Shown here one piece after another: positions 40,945-51,100 of a stretch of 64,000 nt of DNA (position 1 is its first letter; the number at the start of each line of letters is the position of its first letter). The notes under the pieces were generated by a model that was not told where the DNA came from, searched no databases, and worked only from the letters and a program-made list of their open reading frames with translations. This DNA is from Mucilaginibacter polytrichastri (GTDB taxonomy: Bacteria > Bacteroidota > Bacteroidia > Sphingobacteriales > Sphingobacteriaceae), in NCBI RefSeq assembly GCF_001911425.1, contig NZ_MPPL01000001.1, positions 1,883,056 through 1,947,055 of the forward strand. The letters are read 5' to 3'. Both the position numbers and the translations under genes were made by a program.

Positions 40945-43332
40945 ATGAAAAAGATCGTGATATTTATATTGTTTCTATCGCCCTATATATTGCTTGCTCA
41001 ACAGCCTTTAAAAGGTATAGTTACAGATACCGAAGGGCGCCCTCTTGATGCCGTTACTATTACATTGAGCCTGCAAAATAAAAACATTGCCTCTGCTTTT
41101 GCCGATTCCGGAAAGTTTGTGCTGGCTACAGTAAGCCCCGGCAGTTATATACTATCTGCCACATTGGTGGGTTATAAACCACTGAGCAGATCGATAATGT
41201 TACCCAAAGATACTGTGAAACTGATGATGCAGCCTGATAGCAAACAGTTGAAAGAAGTTACCATATCTGCTAGCAAACCTATTATAGAACGTAAGATTGA
41301 TAGAGTTACCTTCAATGTAGAAAACAGTATTGTAGCCAGTGGCGGGAGTGCATGGGATGCACTGACTAAGGCACCTGGGGTACAAACAACCGTTGGCAAT
41401 ACGATAACAGCCAATAAGAAAGATGTGCAGTTATATATGGATGGTAAATCGCTTCACCTATCGGGCGATGACCTGGCTAACTATCTGCAAGGGCTCCCTT
41501 CTGATGTGATTGCCAAAATAGAGGTTTTCTCTAACCCGCCGGCTATGTTTGATGCACAAGGGGCATCGGTTATTAATATTATAACCAAAAAATCAAAAAA
41601 CCAGGGGCTTAATGTAACCCTAAATGGTGGTTTAAGCCAGGCTACCTATACGGGTTATACCGCAAGTACTAATTTTAATTACCGTAAAGATAAACTGAAT
41701 GTTTATGGCAGCTATGGTTATACCTTACGCCACATAGGCCGCGAACAGCACGATTATGTAACTTATGCAACACCGGATAATTCTTCGTTCTGGGATAGCC
41801 CTGGTTATAATGTTTCTGAATCGAGGAGTAACAATTATAAAATAGGGGCAGATTATCAGCTGAGTGACAAACAGATCATTGGTTTTTTAGTGACCGGTAA
41901 TAACCGCAATGGCAGCATTAAAGATAATACGCCAACCACAATTACCAGTAATGGGAAAACAACCCCCGATTCTACTTTAGAAACACATGGAAATACAGCT
42001 ACTCATGGAACCCGTTATGCTTATAACCTAAATTATAATTTAAAGCTGGATACCAGCGGCCAAAGCTTAAATGTGGATTTTGATTATTCGCCCTATAAAA
42101 GCACGTACAACCAGTTTGTAAATAATGATACCTTTTTACCGGATGGAAGCCAAACTGGGAATCCGTATCATATTAATACGCCTACTATTCAAAATATTAA
42201 TATTTACTCGGGTAAGCTGGATTATAATTATAAGCTGGGCAAAAAATGGAGCCTTACTTCAGGCCTCAAGTATAGCAGCATCCAGAGCAAAAATGATTTC
42301 GATTTTTACAATACAGCAGGGGCAGCGCCTGTGTTGATTACTGCCAACAGCGATCATTTTGAATATACCGAAAATACAGCTGCTGCTTATACCAGTATAA
42401 CAGGCAACTTGGGCAAGTGGAGTTTTCAAGGTGGTTTACGCGGCGAATACACCCATACCAGGGGTTATTCGGTAACGCTGGATTCGCTTAATAAAAGGGC
42501 GTATTTTAAATTGTTCCCAACCTTGTTTGTAGTGTATAAGCTTAATGAAGATAACGAATTACAGTTTACCTATGGTTACCGGATTGAAAGGCCGGAATAC
42601 GCGCGCTTAAACCCGGCTAAGCATTATGCAACGCCTTACAGTTACCTGGTAGGCAACCCGGGCCTGCAACCGGCCTTTGTTCAAAATCTTGAATTGGGGT
42701 ATACCTACAAAAAGCAATATAACATTACCGCTTATTATACGGCTACGCACAATGTGTTTAGCAACATTACCGTACAGGATAATGTGAATCACCTTTTTTA
42801 CGATACGCAGCAAAATCTGGGCTTAAGCGTCAATACCGGGGTCAGGTTATCGGCACCTTTCCATGTAGCCAACTGGTGGGAAATGAATGTAATGGCCGAG
42901 GGGTATTACCAACGCGAAAAATCTGTCTATTTACAAGGTAGCTATGATTTTCACAGGTTTTCTTATGATGCCAGTACTACACAATCATTCACGATTAGTA
43001 AAAAGATGGGATTGAAGGCCGAAATCAATGCTGTATATAATTCGCAGGGCATCCAGGGAATATTCAAAGGCAACGCTAATTATAATGTGGATGCAGGTGT
43101 AAAGGCTACCATACTAAATGGACAGGGCACACTTAAACTTGCTGCGGGTGATATCTTTTACAGTAATACCTATCACATTACTGTTAATTATCTAAATCAG
43201 AACAATGGGTTTTATCAAAAAAATGATACCCGTAATGCAACCTTAAGTTTTACTTACAGGTTTGGCAAAAACGTTGCGGCATCCCGTAAACGCAGTACTG
43301 CAAGTGAAGAAGAAAAGCAACGTGCACAATAA
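40945..43332 (+). CDS. Outer-membrane beta-barrel protein with CarbopepD-like N-domain
   Basis: A 795-residue protein: signal peptide KIVIFILFLSPYILLAQ; carboxypeptidase regulatory-like beta-sandwich (LKGIVTDTEGRPLDAVTITL); a plug-like region (EVTISASKPIIERKIDRVTF, AWDALTKAPGVQTT, VIAKIEVFSNPPAMFDAQGASVINIITKK); then a TonB-receptor-like barrel ending NATLSFTYRFGKNV and a basic hydrophilic tail. This is the 'outer membrane beta-barrel family protein' type, not SusC (no SusD partner). It is probably the target of the divergent two-component system; its ligand is unknown. Confidence 0.9.
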   Translation: MKKIVIFILFLSPYILLAQQPLKGIVTDTEGRPLDAVTITLSLQNKNIASAFADSGKFVLATVSPGSYILSATLVGYKPLSRSIMLPKDTVKLMMQPDSKQLKEVTISASKPIIERKIDRVTFNVENSIVASGGSAWDALTKAPGVQTTVGNTITANKKDVQLYMDGKSLHLSGDDLANYLQGLPSDVIAKIEVFSNPPAMFDAQGASVINIITKKSKNQGLNVTLNGGLSQATYTGYTASTNFNYRKDKLNVYGSYGYTLRHIGREQHDYVTYATPDNSSFWDSPGYNVSESRSNNYKIGADYQLSDKQIIGFLVTGNNRNGSIKDNTPTTITSNGKTTPDSTLETHGNTATHGTRYAYNLNYNLKLDTSGQSLNVDFDYSPYKSTYNQFVNNDTFLPDGSQTGNPYHINTPTIQNINIYSGKLDYNYKLGKKWSLTSGLKYSSIQSKNDFDFYNTAGAAPVLITANSDHFEYTENTAAAYTSITGNLGKWSFQGGLRGEYTHTRGYSVTLDSLNKRAYFKLFPTLFVVYKLNEDNELQFTYGYRIERPEYARLNPAKHYATPYSYLVGNPGLQPAFVQNLELGYTYKKQYNITAYYTATHNVFSNITVQDNVNHLFYDTQQNLGLSVNTGVRLSAPFHVANWWEMNVMAEGYYQREKSVYLQGSYDFHRFSYDASTTQSFTISKKMGLKAEINAVYNSQGIQGIFKGNANYNVDAGVKATILNGQGTLKLAAGDIFYSNTYHITVNYLNQNNGFYQKNDTRNATLSFTYRFGKNVAASRKRSTASEEEKQRAQ

Positions 43333-43458
43333 TGCTGAGCATCATAGCGGGTAATGTTTGATTACCAATTATTGCTGTTAACTAAAGAAAATATCTGTTA
43401 CAATTCATATGGAATAATTAAAGCGCTTGTTTATTTAAGGTTCTTTAATTGTTGTCTA

Positions 43459-44079
43459 TCAGGTATTTAGTAAATTCTGCAACAGATCAACAAATAGCCC
43501 AACATGGTAGCCATCAACCAGTGCATGGTGTACGTGTATAGCAAACGGAATTTCTTTTTTGCCATTAACCTCTACCATTTTACCGACAGAAATTTTAGGG
43601 CAGCTTTCGCCCGACTTAGTGCTAGCATGCGAAAGTGCTGTAAAGTTTACCCAGGGCAAAACAGAAAAATGAATAACGTTATCTGACGGCCCTGTGGTAA
43701 ACAAGCCAGATGTATTTTTAACCCGGTCAATTTCCTTAACCACACCATTGTGAAACTCCTGTAGATCTGAGAAATATTTAATGTGGGAGAACCCAAAGGT
43801 ATGATCGTCCCTCATAATAGTGGCCGAAGCATCAACATTATCATACACAAAAACATCATCGCCCGTTATCCGGTATCTAAAATTTTCTATCGAATGGATG
43901 GCTATCAGCGATTTATGGAGATAGTAACTATAAAAGGATACACCCAATGCTTTAGCCTGCTCATAAGCCTTTGTGCAGTCTAATTGAACGGTAACGCCAT
44001 AATAAGGCTCATCGAAATTTTTGAAGAAATTATAATGTTCTTTCCTGTTCCATCGGTTAATATCTAATTGATGCTTCAT
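43459..44079 (-). CDS. Chloramphenicol acetyltransferase-like enzyme (classical CatA fold)
   Basis: A 206-residue protein with the CAT pattern along its length: WNRKEHYNFFKNFDEPYYGVTV at the N-terminus (Arg equivalent to CAT Arg18), YSYYLHKSLIAIHSIENFRYR, and the catalytic HHALVDGYHVG with His185 and Asp189. The loop that in CAT reads PWVSFT is PWVNFT here, so the Ser thought to stabilise the reaction intermediate is Asn145. Acetyl-CoA-dependent O-acetylation is likely, but chloramphenicol may not be the substrate. It is a lone gene with no transfer signs around it. Confidence 0.82.
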   Translation of the reverse strand: MKHQLDINRWNRKEHYNFFKNFDEPYYGVTVQLDCTKAYEQAKALGVSFYSYYLHKSLIAIHSIENFRYRITGDDVFVYDNVDASATIMRDDHTFGFSHIKYFSDLQEFHNGVVKEIDRVKNTSGLFTTGPSDNVIHFSVLPWVNFTALSHASTKSGESCPKISVGKMVEVNGKKEIPFAIHVHHALVDGYHVGLFVDLLQNLLNT

Positions 44080-44160
44080 TGCGTAAAACTAATAATATTC
44101 ACTTTTTATTTAATCTTCAATATTGAAGTTCAATAGCTAAATAATATAATACTGTAATAA

Positions 44161-44197
44161 CAAACGTTTGCGTTGAGTTTGTGGCATCCTACATTTG
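44161..44197 (+). promoter_or_regulatory. Promoter and LacI-type operator of the DUF3472-galM-GH109 operon
   Basis: The palindrome CAAACGTTTG (44161-44170) ends in TTG (44168-44170), which lies exactly 19 nt before TACATTTG (44190-44197): a complete Bacteroidota -33/-7 promoter. A repressor on the palindrome would mask the -33 element. The core CGTTTGCG also occurs in the operator at 52284. Confidence 0.65.
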
Positions 44198-44262
44198 TTA
44201 AATTGTTGAGAAGAAGGTAGTTTCAGCTTATTAACAAATATGATATCTAATCAATCAGCTTA

Positions 44263-45588
44263 ATGCTCAAAAACCTTTTTAACGTAGTACCAAAAGGATC
44301 ACTGTTATTTATTATTTTAATTACTGCAGCAATCAAAAATTTTGGAGCGATTATTCCTGCTGATTCTGCTATTGTGGTACCCCTTGGTGGCAATGGCTGG
44401 GTTAATAAAAATGCACAAGCTAAAATAACAGAGGCCGGCTTAGCTAACTGGCGGAGCGATAAGGACACGATTAGCGTTTATGTTCGTACAGAAGCCGCGG
44501 GTACTTTAAACATTAGTTTAAAGTTACGAGTGCTTGGCGGCATAAGCAGAATTAGTGTTACCGTGGGGCAAACGGTTTTAGCCCAAACTGTATCTAATAC
44601 CAATATGGCTATCGTACATTTTGGTGGCGTAGCTATTGTTAAACCCGGCTATGTACAACTAAAGTTGCAAGGCATCAATAAAAGTGGCGAGGTTTACGCC
44701 GAAGTTAGTGATGTGATATTAAGTGGCACAGCACTTTCAAATGGAGCTGCTTATGTTAAAGATAATCATGGCAATTATTACTACTGGGGGCATCGCGGTC
44801 CATCGGTACATTTAAATTATGAGTTACCAAACAGGGCACAAAATAACATTGCTTATTTTTATAATGAAGTTACAGTCCTTAAGGGGCAGGATGTAATGGG
44901 TTCTTATTTTATGACCGATGGCTTTACCGGCGGCTATTTTGGTATGCAGGTAAACTCAGCAACTGAGCGGCATATCTTATTTTCTATCTGGAGCCCTTTC
45001 AGCACAGATAATCCGGAAAGCATACCCGACAGCCTAAGAATAAAATTACTAAAAAAAGGTACCGGCGTACATACAGGCGAGTTCGGAAGTGAAGGATCTG
45101 GCGGGCAAAGCTATCTCAACTACCCGTGGGTGGCCGGTAAAACGTATGCATTTTTAATCAAGGCCCAGCCAGATACCGTATTGAAAACTACTGTATTTAC
45201 AGCTTGGTTTAAAGAAGCTAATCAGCCCAAATGGTTATTAATAGCCAGCTTTAATCGCCCTAAATCGGGCTTTTATTTAAACAAGCTTTATTCATTTCTC
45301 GAAAACTTTGATGAAAGTATGGGGGCCGTAACCCGTAAGGTATTCTTTGGCAATCAGTGGGTTATAGGTAATTCTGGTAAATGGTATCCTATAAATAATG
45401 CCTTGTTTACCGGGGATGCAACAGCCATTATTAACTACAGAAAAGATTATGGCGGAGGCACACAGGGTAACCTGTTTTATCTGCGTAATTGTGGGTTTTT
45501 TAATGATTTTACAATGCTTAAAACCAAATTGGTTAGGCCGTTATCGGGCAACGCACACCCCGAAATCGATATTCAAAAACTACCCTGA
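44263..45588 (+). CDS. DUF5077/DUF3472 secreted carbohydrate-active-type protein
   Basis: A 441-residue protein with an N-terminal hydrophobic signal (SLLFIILITAAIKNFGA). Residues about 35-155 match DUF5077 (VVPLGGNGWVNKNAQAKITEAGLANWRS, a carbohydrate-binding-like sandwich). Residues about 165-440 match DUF3472 (YYWGHRGPSVHLNYELP, GGYFGMQVNS, ILFSIWSPF, GEGSGGQSY-like region, YLRNCGFFNDF). These domains co-occur in proteins of glycan loci; the reaction is not established. It is first of three genes; the mutarotase starts 1 nt after its stop. Confidence 0.85.
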   Translation: MLKNLFNVVPKGSLLFIILITAAIKNFGAIIPADSAIVVPLGGNGWVNKNAQAKITEAGLANWRSDKDTISVYVRTEAAGTLNISLKLRVLGGISRISVTVGQTVLAQTVSNTNMAIVHFGGVAIVKPGYVQLKLQGINKSGEVYAEVSDVILSGTALSNGAAYVKDNHGNYYYWGHRGPSVHLNYELPNRAQNNIAYFYNEVTVLKGQDVMGSYFMTDGFTGGYFGMQVNSATERHILFSIWSPFSTDNPESIPDSLRIKLLKKGTGVHTGEFGSEGSGGQSYLNYPWVAGKTYAFLIKAQPDTVLKTTVFTAWFKEANQPKWLLIASFNRPKSGFYLNKLYSFLENFDESMGAVTRKVFFGNQWVIGNSGKWYPINNALFTGDATAIINYRKDYGGGTQGNLFYLRNCGFFNDFTMLKTKLVRPLSGNAHPEIDIQKLP

Positions 45589-45589
45589 T

Positions 45590-46654
45590 ATGATGGAGCC
45601 AATTAAAATAATAGATTGGGGCAAGGTTGGTGGCGAAAAAATTTATCTGTATACGCTTACTAACAAAAACGGTATGAAGGTTTCTGTCTCTAACATTGGG
45701 GCGGCCATCCAATCTGTTTGGGTTAAAAATAAAACCGGAGCTTTTGACGATGTAGTACTAGGTTACGATACCGTAACCGGATACCTGGCCGATCGGTTTT
45801 ACATAGGTACTGTTGTTGGGCGTTATGCCAACCGCATTGCAGGTGGCAGGGTTGATATTGAAGGAAATACGTATCAGCTAACCATAAAAGAAGGTGGCTA
45901 TCATCACCATGGCGGCCGGGAGGGGTTTAATAAAAAGGTATGGCAATCTGTTCCGTTTGTTAAAAATGAAGAAACAGGTGTAGTGTTCCATTTGCTAAGC
46001 CCAAATGGAGATGAAGGTTTCCCCGGTAATCTGGCGGTTAAGGTAAAATATACGCTAACAGACCAAAACCAGTTAGTGATTGACTATTATGCAGAAACAG
46101 ACCAAAGCACCCTGATTAATTTAACACAACATACTTATTTCAATTTAGCGGGTCACAATGAGGGTTGTATATTAAACCACAATTTGGTGATTAACGCTGA
46201 TAAATATTTGCCGGTAAATCAAATGATTGTGCCCGAAGGCATACTAACAGATGTAGCAGATACGCCATTTGATTTTAGGAAAGCCAAACAAATAGGTAAA
46301 GAAATAGATCAACAGCACGGCCAGTTAATTTTAGGGGACGGGTATGACCATTCGTGGGTGTTAAAAAATGAGCGGTCGCAAAAGTTGCTGCTTGCTGCGA
46401 AAGTTTGTGAACCTGTAAACGGCCGTAGTTTGTTAGTTTATACTACCGAACCGGCATTACATTTATATACCGGTAATTTTCTGGATGGCTCTATTAATGG
46501 GAAGGAGCAGACTGCCTATAAACGTCGCGAGGGCTTTTGTCTGGAAACACAGAATTATCCGGATGCACCCAATAAGCCCCGTTTTCCGAGCGCTATACTT
46601 AAAAAAGGTGATATTTATAAAAGCAGAACCATTTTTGAATTTGGCATAGTTTAA
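45590..46654 (+). CDS. galM: Galactose mutarotase (aldose 1-epimerase)
   Basis: The protein has about 354 residues. GalM motifs: NIGAAIQSVWV, VVLGYDTVTGYL, GRYANRIAGGRVDIEG, YHHHGGREGFNKKVWQ, the catalytic His in LTQHTYFNLAGH, DYDHSWVL-like DGYDHSWVL, and a C-terminal catalytic Glu region FCLETQNYPDAPN. It equilibrates alpha and beta anomers of released hexoses. The ATG at 45590 (or 45593) directly follows the previous stop; a much longer frame from 45398 runs through the upstream gene and is not real. No signal peptide. Confidence 0.95.
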   Translation: MMEPIKIIDWGKVGGEKIYLYTLTNKNGMKVSVSNIGAAIQSVWVKNKTGAFDDVVLGYDTVTGYLADRFYIGTVVGRYANRIAGGRVDIEGNTYQLTIKEGGYHHHGGREGFNKKVWQSVPFVKNEETGVVFHLLSPNGDEGFPGNLAVKVKYTLTDQNQLVIDYYAETDQSTLINLTQHTYFNLAGHNEGCILNHNLVINADKYLPVNQMIVPEGILTDVADTPFDFRKAKQIGKEIDQQHGQLILGDGYDHSWVLKNERSQKLLLAAKVCEPVNGRSLLVYTTEPALHLYTGNFLDGSINGKEQTAYKRREGFCLETQNYPDAPNKPRFPSAILKKGDIYKSRTIFEFGIV

Positions 46655-46686
46655 CAGATCTCGTAATTAAAACATAAAAACCAGAC

Positions 46687-48033
46687 ATGAAAAGAAGAGA
46701 CTTTTTACAAAACACGGCTTTAGCTGCCGCCGGTTTTGCTATTTTGCCCACGGGTAGTTTATTTGCGAATGCCAATGGTAAAGCCAGGCTCGGTTACATA
46801 GGGGTTGGTGCACGTGGAATGAGCCACATTGCCGAAGGCCTTTTACGGGATGATGTTGAGATTGTAGCGATATGCGATATACAGGAAAGCTCATTGAAAA
46901 TTTGCCGTGAGCGAATTGCCAAAAGTGGCCGGCCGGCTGTAAAGGAATATACAGGCGGGCTTGATGCTTATAAAGGCCTGCTGGATAGAAACGATATTGA
47001 TGCTGTAATTATTGCCACACCCTGGCAATTCCATTACCAACAGTCGGTTGATGCCATGAAGGCCGGCAAATATGTAGGTTGCGAGGTAATTGCCGGGCTT
47101 ACCGTTGATGAGCATTGGGATATTGTAAAAACATCTGAAAAAACAGGCATCCCTTATATGACACTCGAAAATATATGCTATCGCCGGGATGTAATGGCTG
47201 CACTTAATATGGTTAGGCAAGGCCTGTTCGGAGAAATTATTCACCTGGAGGGTGGCTACCAGCATAACCTGCGCGATGTGCTTTTTAATAATGGTAAGCA
47301 ATACTATGGTGGCGGCGTTGAATTTGGCCCCGGTGCTTTAAGCGAGGCACAATGGCGTACACAATTTAACATAGACCGCGACGGCGATCTCTACCCAACG
47401 CACGGTGCCGGCCCGGTAATGCATTATGCAGATATTAATCATGGTAACCGGTTTACCAACCTGGTTTCGTTCAGCTCAAAGGCACGCGGGCTTGCGGCAT
47501 ATGTAGAAGAAAAAGCACCTGGAAACCCTAACGCTAAAATCGATTACAGAAATGGTGATGTTACCCAAACTATGATTAATTGCGCCAATGGCGAAACGGT
47601 GATGCTAACGCACGATACGCATTTGCCTCGCCCGTATTCTTTAGGTTTTAGGGTGCAGGGCACCAAAGGTTTATGGATGGATGTCAATAAATCCGTCTAC
47701 ATAGAAAATCAATCAAAAGATGATGCCTGGGAGCCGGCTAAAGACTGGTTTGATAAGTACGACCACCCACTTTGGAAAAAGTATGAAAAAGAAGCATCTG
47801 GTGCCGGGCATGGCGGTATGGATTGGTTTGTATTTAATGCCTTTATAGAATCTGTAAAGCAGAAAAAGCAAACGCCTATTGATGTTTATGATTCGGTTAC
47901 TATGAGTGTAATAGGGCCGCTGTCAACCAAATCTATAGCCGAAGGAAACAAACCACAAGATTTCCCCGATTTTACCAAAGGAAAATGGAAGACCAGCAAA
48001 AACACTTTTGCATTGGGCGATAGCGGATTTTAA
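46687..48033 (+). CDS. GH109-like Gfo/Idh/MocA glycosidase, Tat-exported
   Basis: A 448-residue protein with a Tat signal (MKRRDFLQNTALAAAGFAILP), a Rossmann domain (LGYIGVGARGMSHIAEGLL; VAICDIQ) and the GH109-type catalytic part: CEVIAGLTVDEHW, GLFGEIIHLEGGYQH, DLYPTHGAGPVMHYADINHGNRF and GHGGMDWFVFNAFIESVK. GH109 enzymes keep NAD+ bound and use it to cleave alpha-N-acetylgalactosamine. Assignment to GH109 rather than a generic oxidoreductase rests on the YPTHG and GHGGMD segments. It ends the operon and a terminator follows. Confidence 0.82.
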   Translation: MKRRDFLQNTALAAAGFAILPTGSLFANANGKARLGYIGVGARGMSHIAEGLLRDDVEIVAICDIQESSLKICRERIAKSGRPAVKEYTGGLDAYKGLLDRNDIDAVIIATPWQFHYQQSVDAMKAGKYVGCEVIAGLTVDEHWDIVKTSEKTGIPYMTLENICYRRDVMAALNMVRQGLFGEIIHLEGGYQHNLRDVLFNNGKQYYGGGVEFGPGALSEAQWRTQFNIDRDGDLYPTHGAGPVMHYADINHGNRFTNLVSFSSKARGLAAYVEEKAPGNPNAKIDYRNGDVTQTMINCANGETVMLTHDTHLPRPYSLGFRVQGTKGLWMDVNKSVYIENQSKDDAWEPAKDWFDKYDHPLWKKYEKEASGAGHGGMDWFVFNAFIESVKQKKQTPIDVYDSVTMSVIGPLSTKSIAEGNKPQDFPDFTKGKWKTSKNTFALGDSGF

Positions 48034-48051
48034 TTATATTCTTCAACAAGG

Positions 48052-48077
48052 AAGCCGGTTATTATGCCGGTTTTTTT
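48052..48077 (+). terminator. Rho-independent terminator after the GH109-like gene
   Basis: AAGCCGG (48052-48058) pairs with CCGGTTT starting at 48067 (one G-T pair), with an 8-nt loop, and the T run 48071-48077 follows. Confidence 0.75.
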
Positions 48078-48105
48078 ATTGAATGAAATATTTTTCACAT
48101 AACTT

Positions 48106-51100
48106 TTATTCTAATATCAAGATCCAACCTTTACCTTTTGCCACAGGTATTTCACTATCAATATTAAAGTTATTCGCCTGCTGGAAGTTCTGAATGGCCG
48201 GAGCGGTGATGTGTGCTTTAGCCGGGTCTATGTTTAAAGCTTTCCAGTCTATTAGTAGTTTAATGCTGGTGTCGCTATCTGCCCAGCTGGCAATTGCAAT
48301 CATTGTTTTTTTATCCTTTTTATAAATTGTTGCCAGTACCTTATTGTTGTTGGTTTTAACCGGATTATTATCTACCCAATAGCCAATCATTTTTGTACCC
48401 TGCATCCCGAAATTATCCCAGGCTTTCCATATCGGGCGCGGGTCTGCATTGTCGCTCCAGGGCATACGGTTGGTCATACCGTAAATCATTCCTCTCCACG
48501 GGTTGCCTCCACCTTGCAGCATTTCGCCCATTAAGCCAAAGGGTATCCCCGAAACCTCGGTTAAGAAAAAATCAGGTGAATTTTTCTCATAATCAAAATA
48601 CTCCCCAAACCATAAACGGTTAAGGTAGGGGAAGTGTTCCATATACAGGTTAGCGCTGTTATTAAAACCATCGCTTTTGTTGTATTGATTGGCCGAATGC
48701 AGATCGATAATGCCCGGATGACCATCTTGCGTTAATACCCTTTTTATTCGTTTCATGGTAATACGGTCAAACGCCACATCGTCCAGGTAAATACCATCTA
48801 TCCCTACGTTTTGCACCAGCCAGTTCATACCTTCCACGTAATAATTATGCCATCGGCTCATGCCACTGTTTACAATGGCTGCGTCTTTAATTTCGGGTAC
48901 GTACCAGGCGGCAATGTAATCGTCGCCCAGATGCTCCTGCAACCATGAGTAACCACCGCCTTTACCGGTCGAGTAAATTTCGTGTCCCAAACTCCGCATC
49001 GGGAAGGTTTCGTAGGCACTGTTAGATAGCTCACGTACCGTGTTATAGATCTTCACTTTTAAACCAAGCCTGTGTGCCGAATCTATATAACTTTTCATGG
49101 CCTTGTGCGCTATGAAAGGATAGTTGATATACGGATTTATCGGTGTAGCATGGTGTATATTAATTACCGTTGCCCCGGTAGCCTTAATACTATCCAGGTT
49201 GCTGTACTTATGATAAAACCGTGTAGACCATTGAAAATCGGTGTTAATGGTATGGAAAGGCGTAATCAGCAACGTGAAATTATAGTACAGCACGTCGCCT
49301 TTTTTCATGCTTCGTGGGCCGCTGTAATTATCAGATAAAATAGAACTGCCTTTTAAAAACACCCGTATTCCCCCCTTGCCGCTGTTACCCCAGGAAGAGG
49401 GCAATACTAAAGGCTTCTGTAAATAGAAATTGGTATTTAACGGCCTTACATAGTTTTCATCGCGTAACGAGTATTGTAAGCCTGCGTTTACTTCGCCTAT
49501 CCAGGCACCGTCCTGGTTTTTGGTGGCCACATCCCATTTCCAGTTAACGGTATCGGGGCGTATGCCACCTTTTTGGTTTAGGCCCATCAGGTATTTGGCC
49601 GACTTTTTATCAAAGGGCAGATGTAGTTTGATGTCATCCAGGTTTACATCATTTAGCGCAGTAAATTTAACAGTGTAAAATACAGCACCATCAAACTCCA
49701 TGTAACCATCTACATTCATGGTCATCAAATCAGCTGTATTGTTTGCCTGCCACTTTACTATGCCCGGTTGTTTTTGGTTAAAGATCAAACCTTCACTCTT
49801 AAAAGCGATATCCTTATGTGTGGCTGCATTGATCACATGGAAATGGATACCTTCTGCCAATAAGTTTTTAGGCGTATTAGTATATTCCGTCATCTCCGGC
49901 GTATAGAATGTTTGGATCTGATCGGGGAAACCACTGTTGTTCAGCAATACTTTCCTACCCAGCAGACTAATGATTTTATCATCTACCTTTAGTGCTGTAT
50001 AAGGCTTAATAACATCGTTTTGTTGCGCCAGGGTAGAGTTAAGCCAGGTTAAGCGGGTTTGCTTCTGCGGCTCATTTACACCACCATTTACGGCCTGCTG
50101 GTTCTTAATTTGTAATGTTACTTTAATAACAGTAGCCGGAGCATTGTTGGCTTTGACAGTAACCAAGCCATTATAAATGCCCGCGACCGTTTGTACCGGG
50201 ATATTTACCAGGCACCAAAGCGCTTGTATATCTCCCTTATTTACATTAACGGTATTAGTCAGCAGTGTTGCATCGTATTTTACACCATCTGTATTTAAGC
50301 AAGACATAGTACTTGCCGGGATACGGTGACCATTCACATCTTTCAAATCGCTGAAAACAAGCTTTACATCTTTAACATCTCCGGATACCGGATAAATACT
50401 AAGCTGGTAGCTGAAGTTTTCGCCCTTGAGGGCGACGTCAGAAAACTTTGAGTTAACGCCTTTTTGTATCCAGCGTTGAGGCAAATCATGCGGCATTTTT
50501 AAAGGGTGCAAGCGATCTTCGGTAAACACCAGGTAAGGTTTATCCGTATTGGATTTTAACAGGCCTTTAACCTCCTGCCCGGTGGCAATTACCTCCATTG
50601 GGTAAAAGCTGTTCATGGCGTTAACAGACTCGAGGTATAACACCCTGGCATTGGTATGTTTCGCTAGTTTTCCGAGCCATTCTGCCGATGCTGTACTTAC
50701 TTGTTTAAGGTATACCGCTTTGGGGTAGTTAGAGCGTGCAGTTACCTTGTAAGGCATGTAATAGATGTAATATTTACCGGCACCGGAGGCAGGCTCAAAA
50801 TAAATGGTTCCGCTTTCGCGCGAAATATTTTCGACCTTAACATTTGATATGCGTTTGTTGGTTTTGGCATCAACTACAATAACCGCTTTACCAGCAGGGT
50901 CATCGCGCCTTCGCCACTCAATGTATACTTTGCTTACAGATGCCGTTGCGGGTACATCAACAACTGCCCTGTGGTTGCCCAATGAATCCGGGTTCCAGGT
51001 GTTATTACCCGATACATATTTTATTGGCTGAGCATTAGCAATGCAAAAACAAATAAGTATAAAAGCATAGGTAAATACCTGGCGCTTATTAAGTAACATG

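Noticed and set aside
45398..45589. N-terminal 64-residue extension of the galactose mutarotase frame
   Set aside because: It lies inside the DUF3472 gene in another frame, has no family similarity, and a good ATG follows the upstream stop at 45590.
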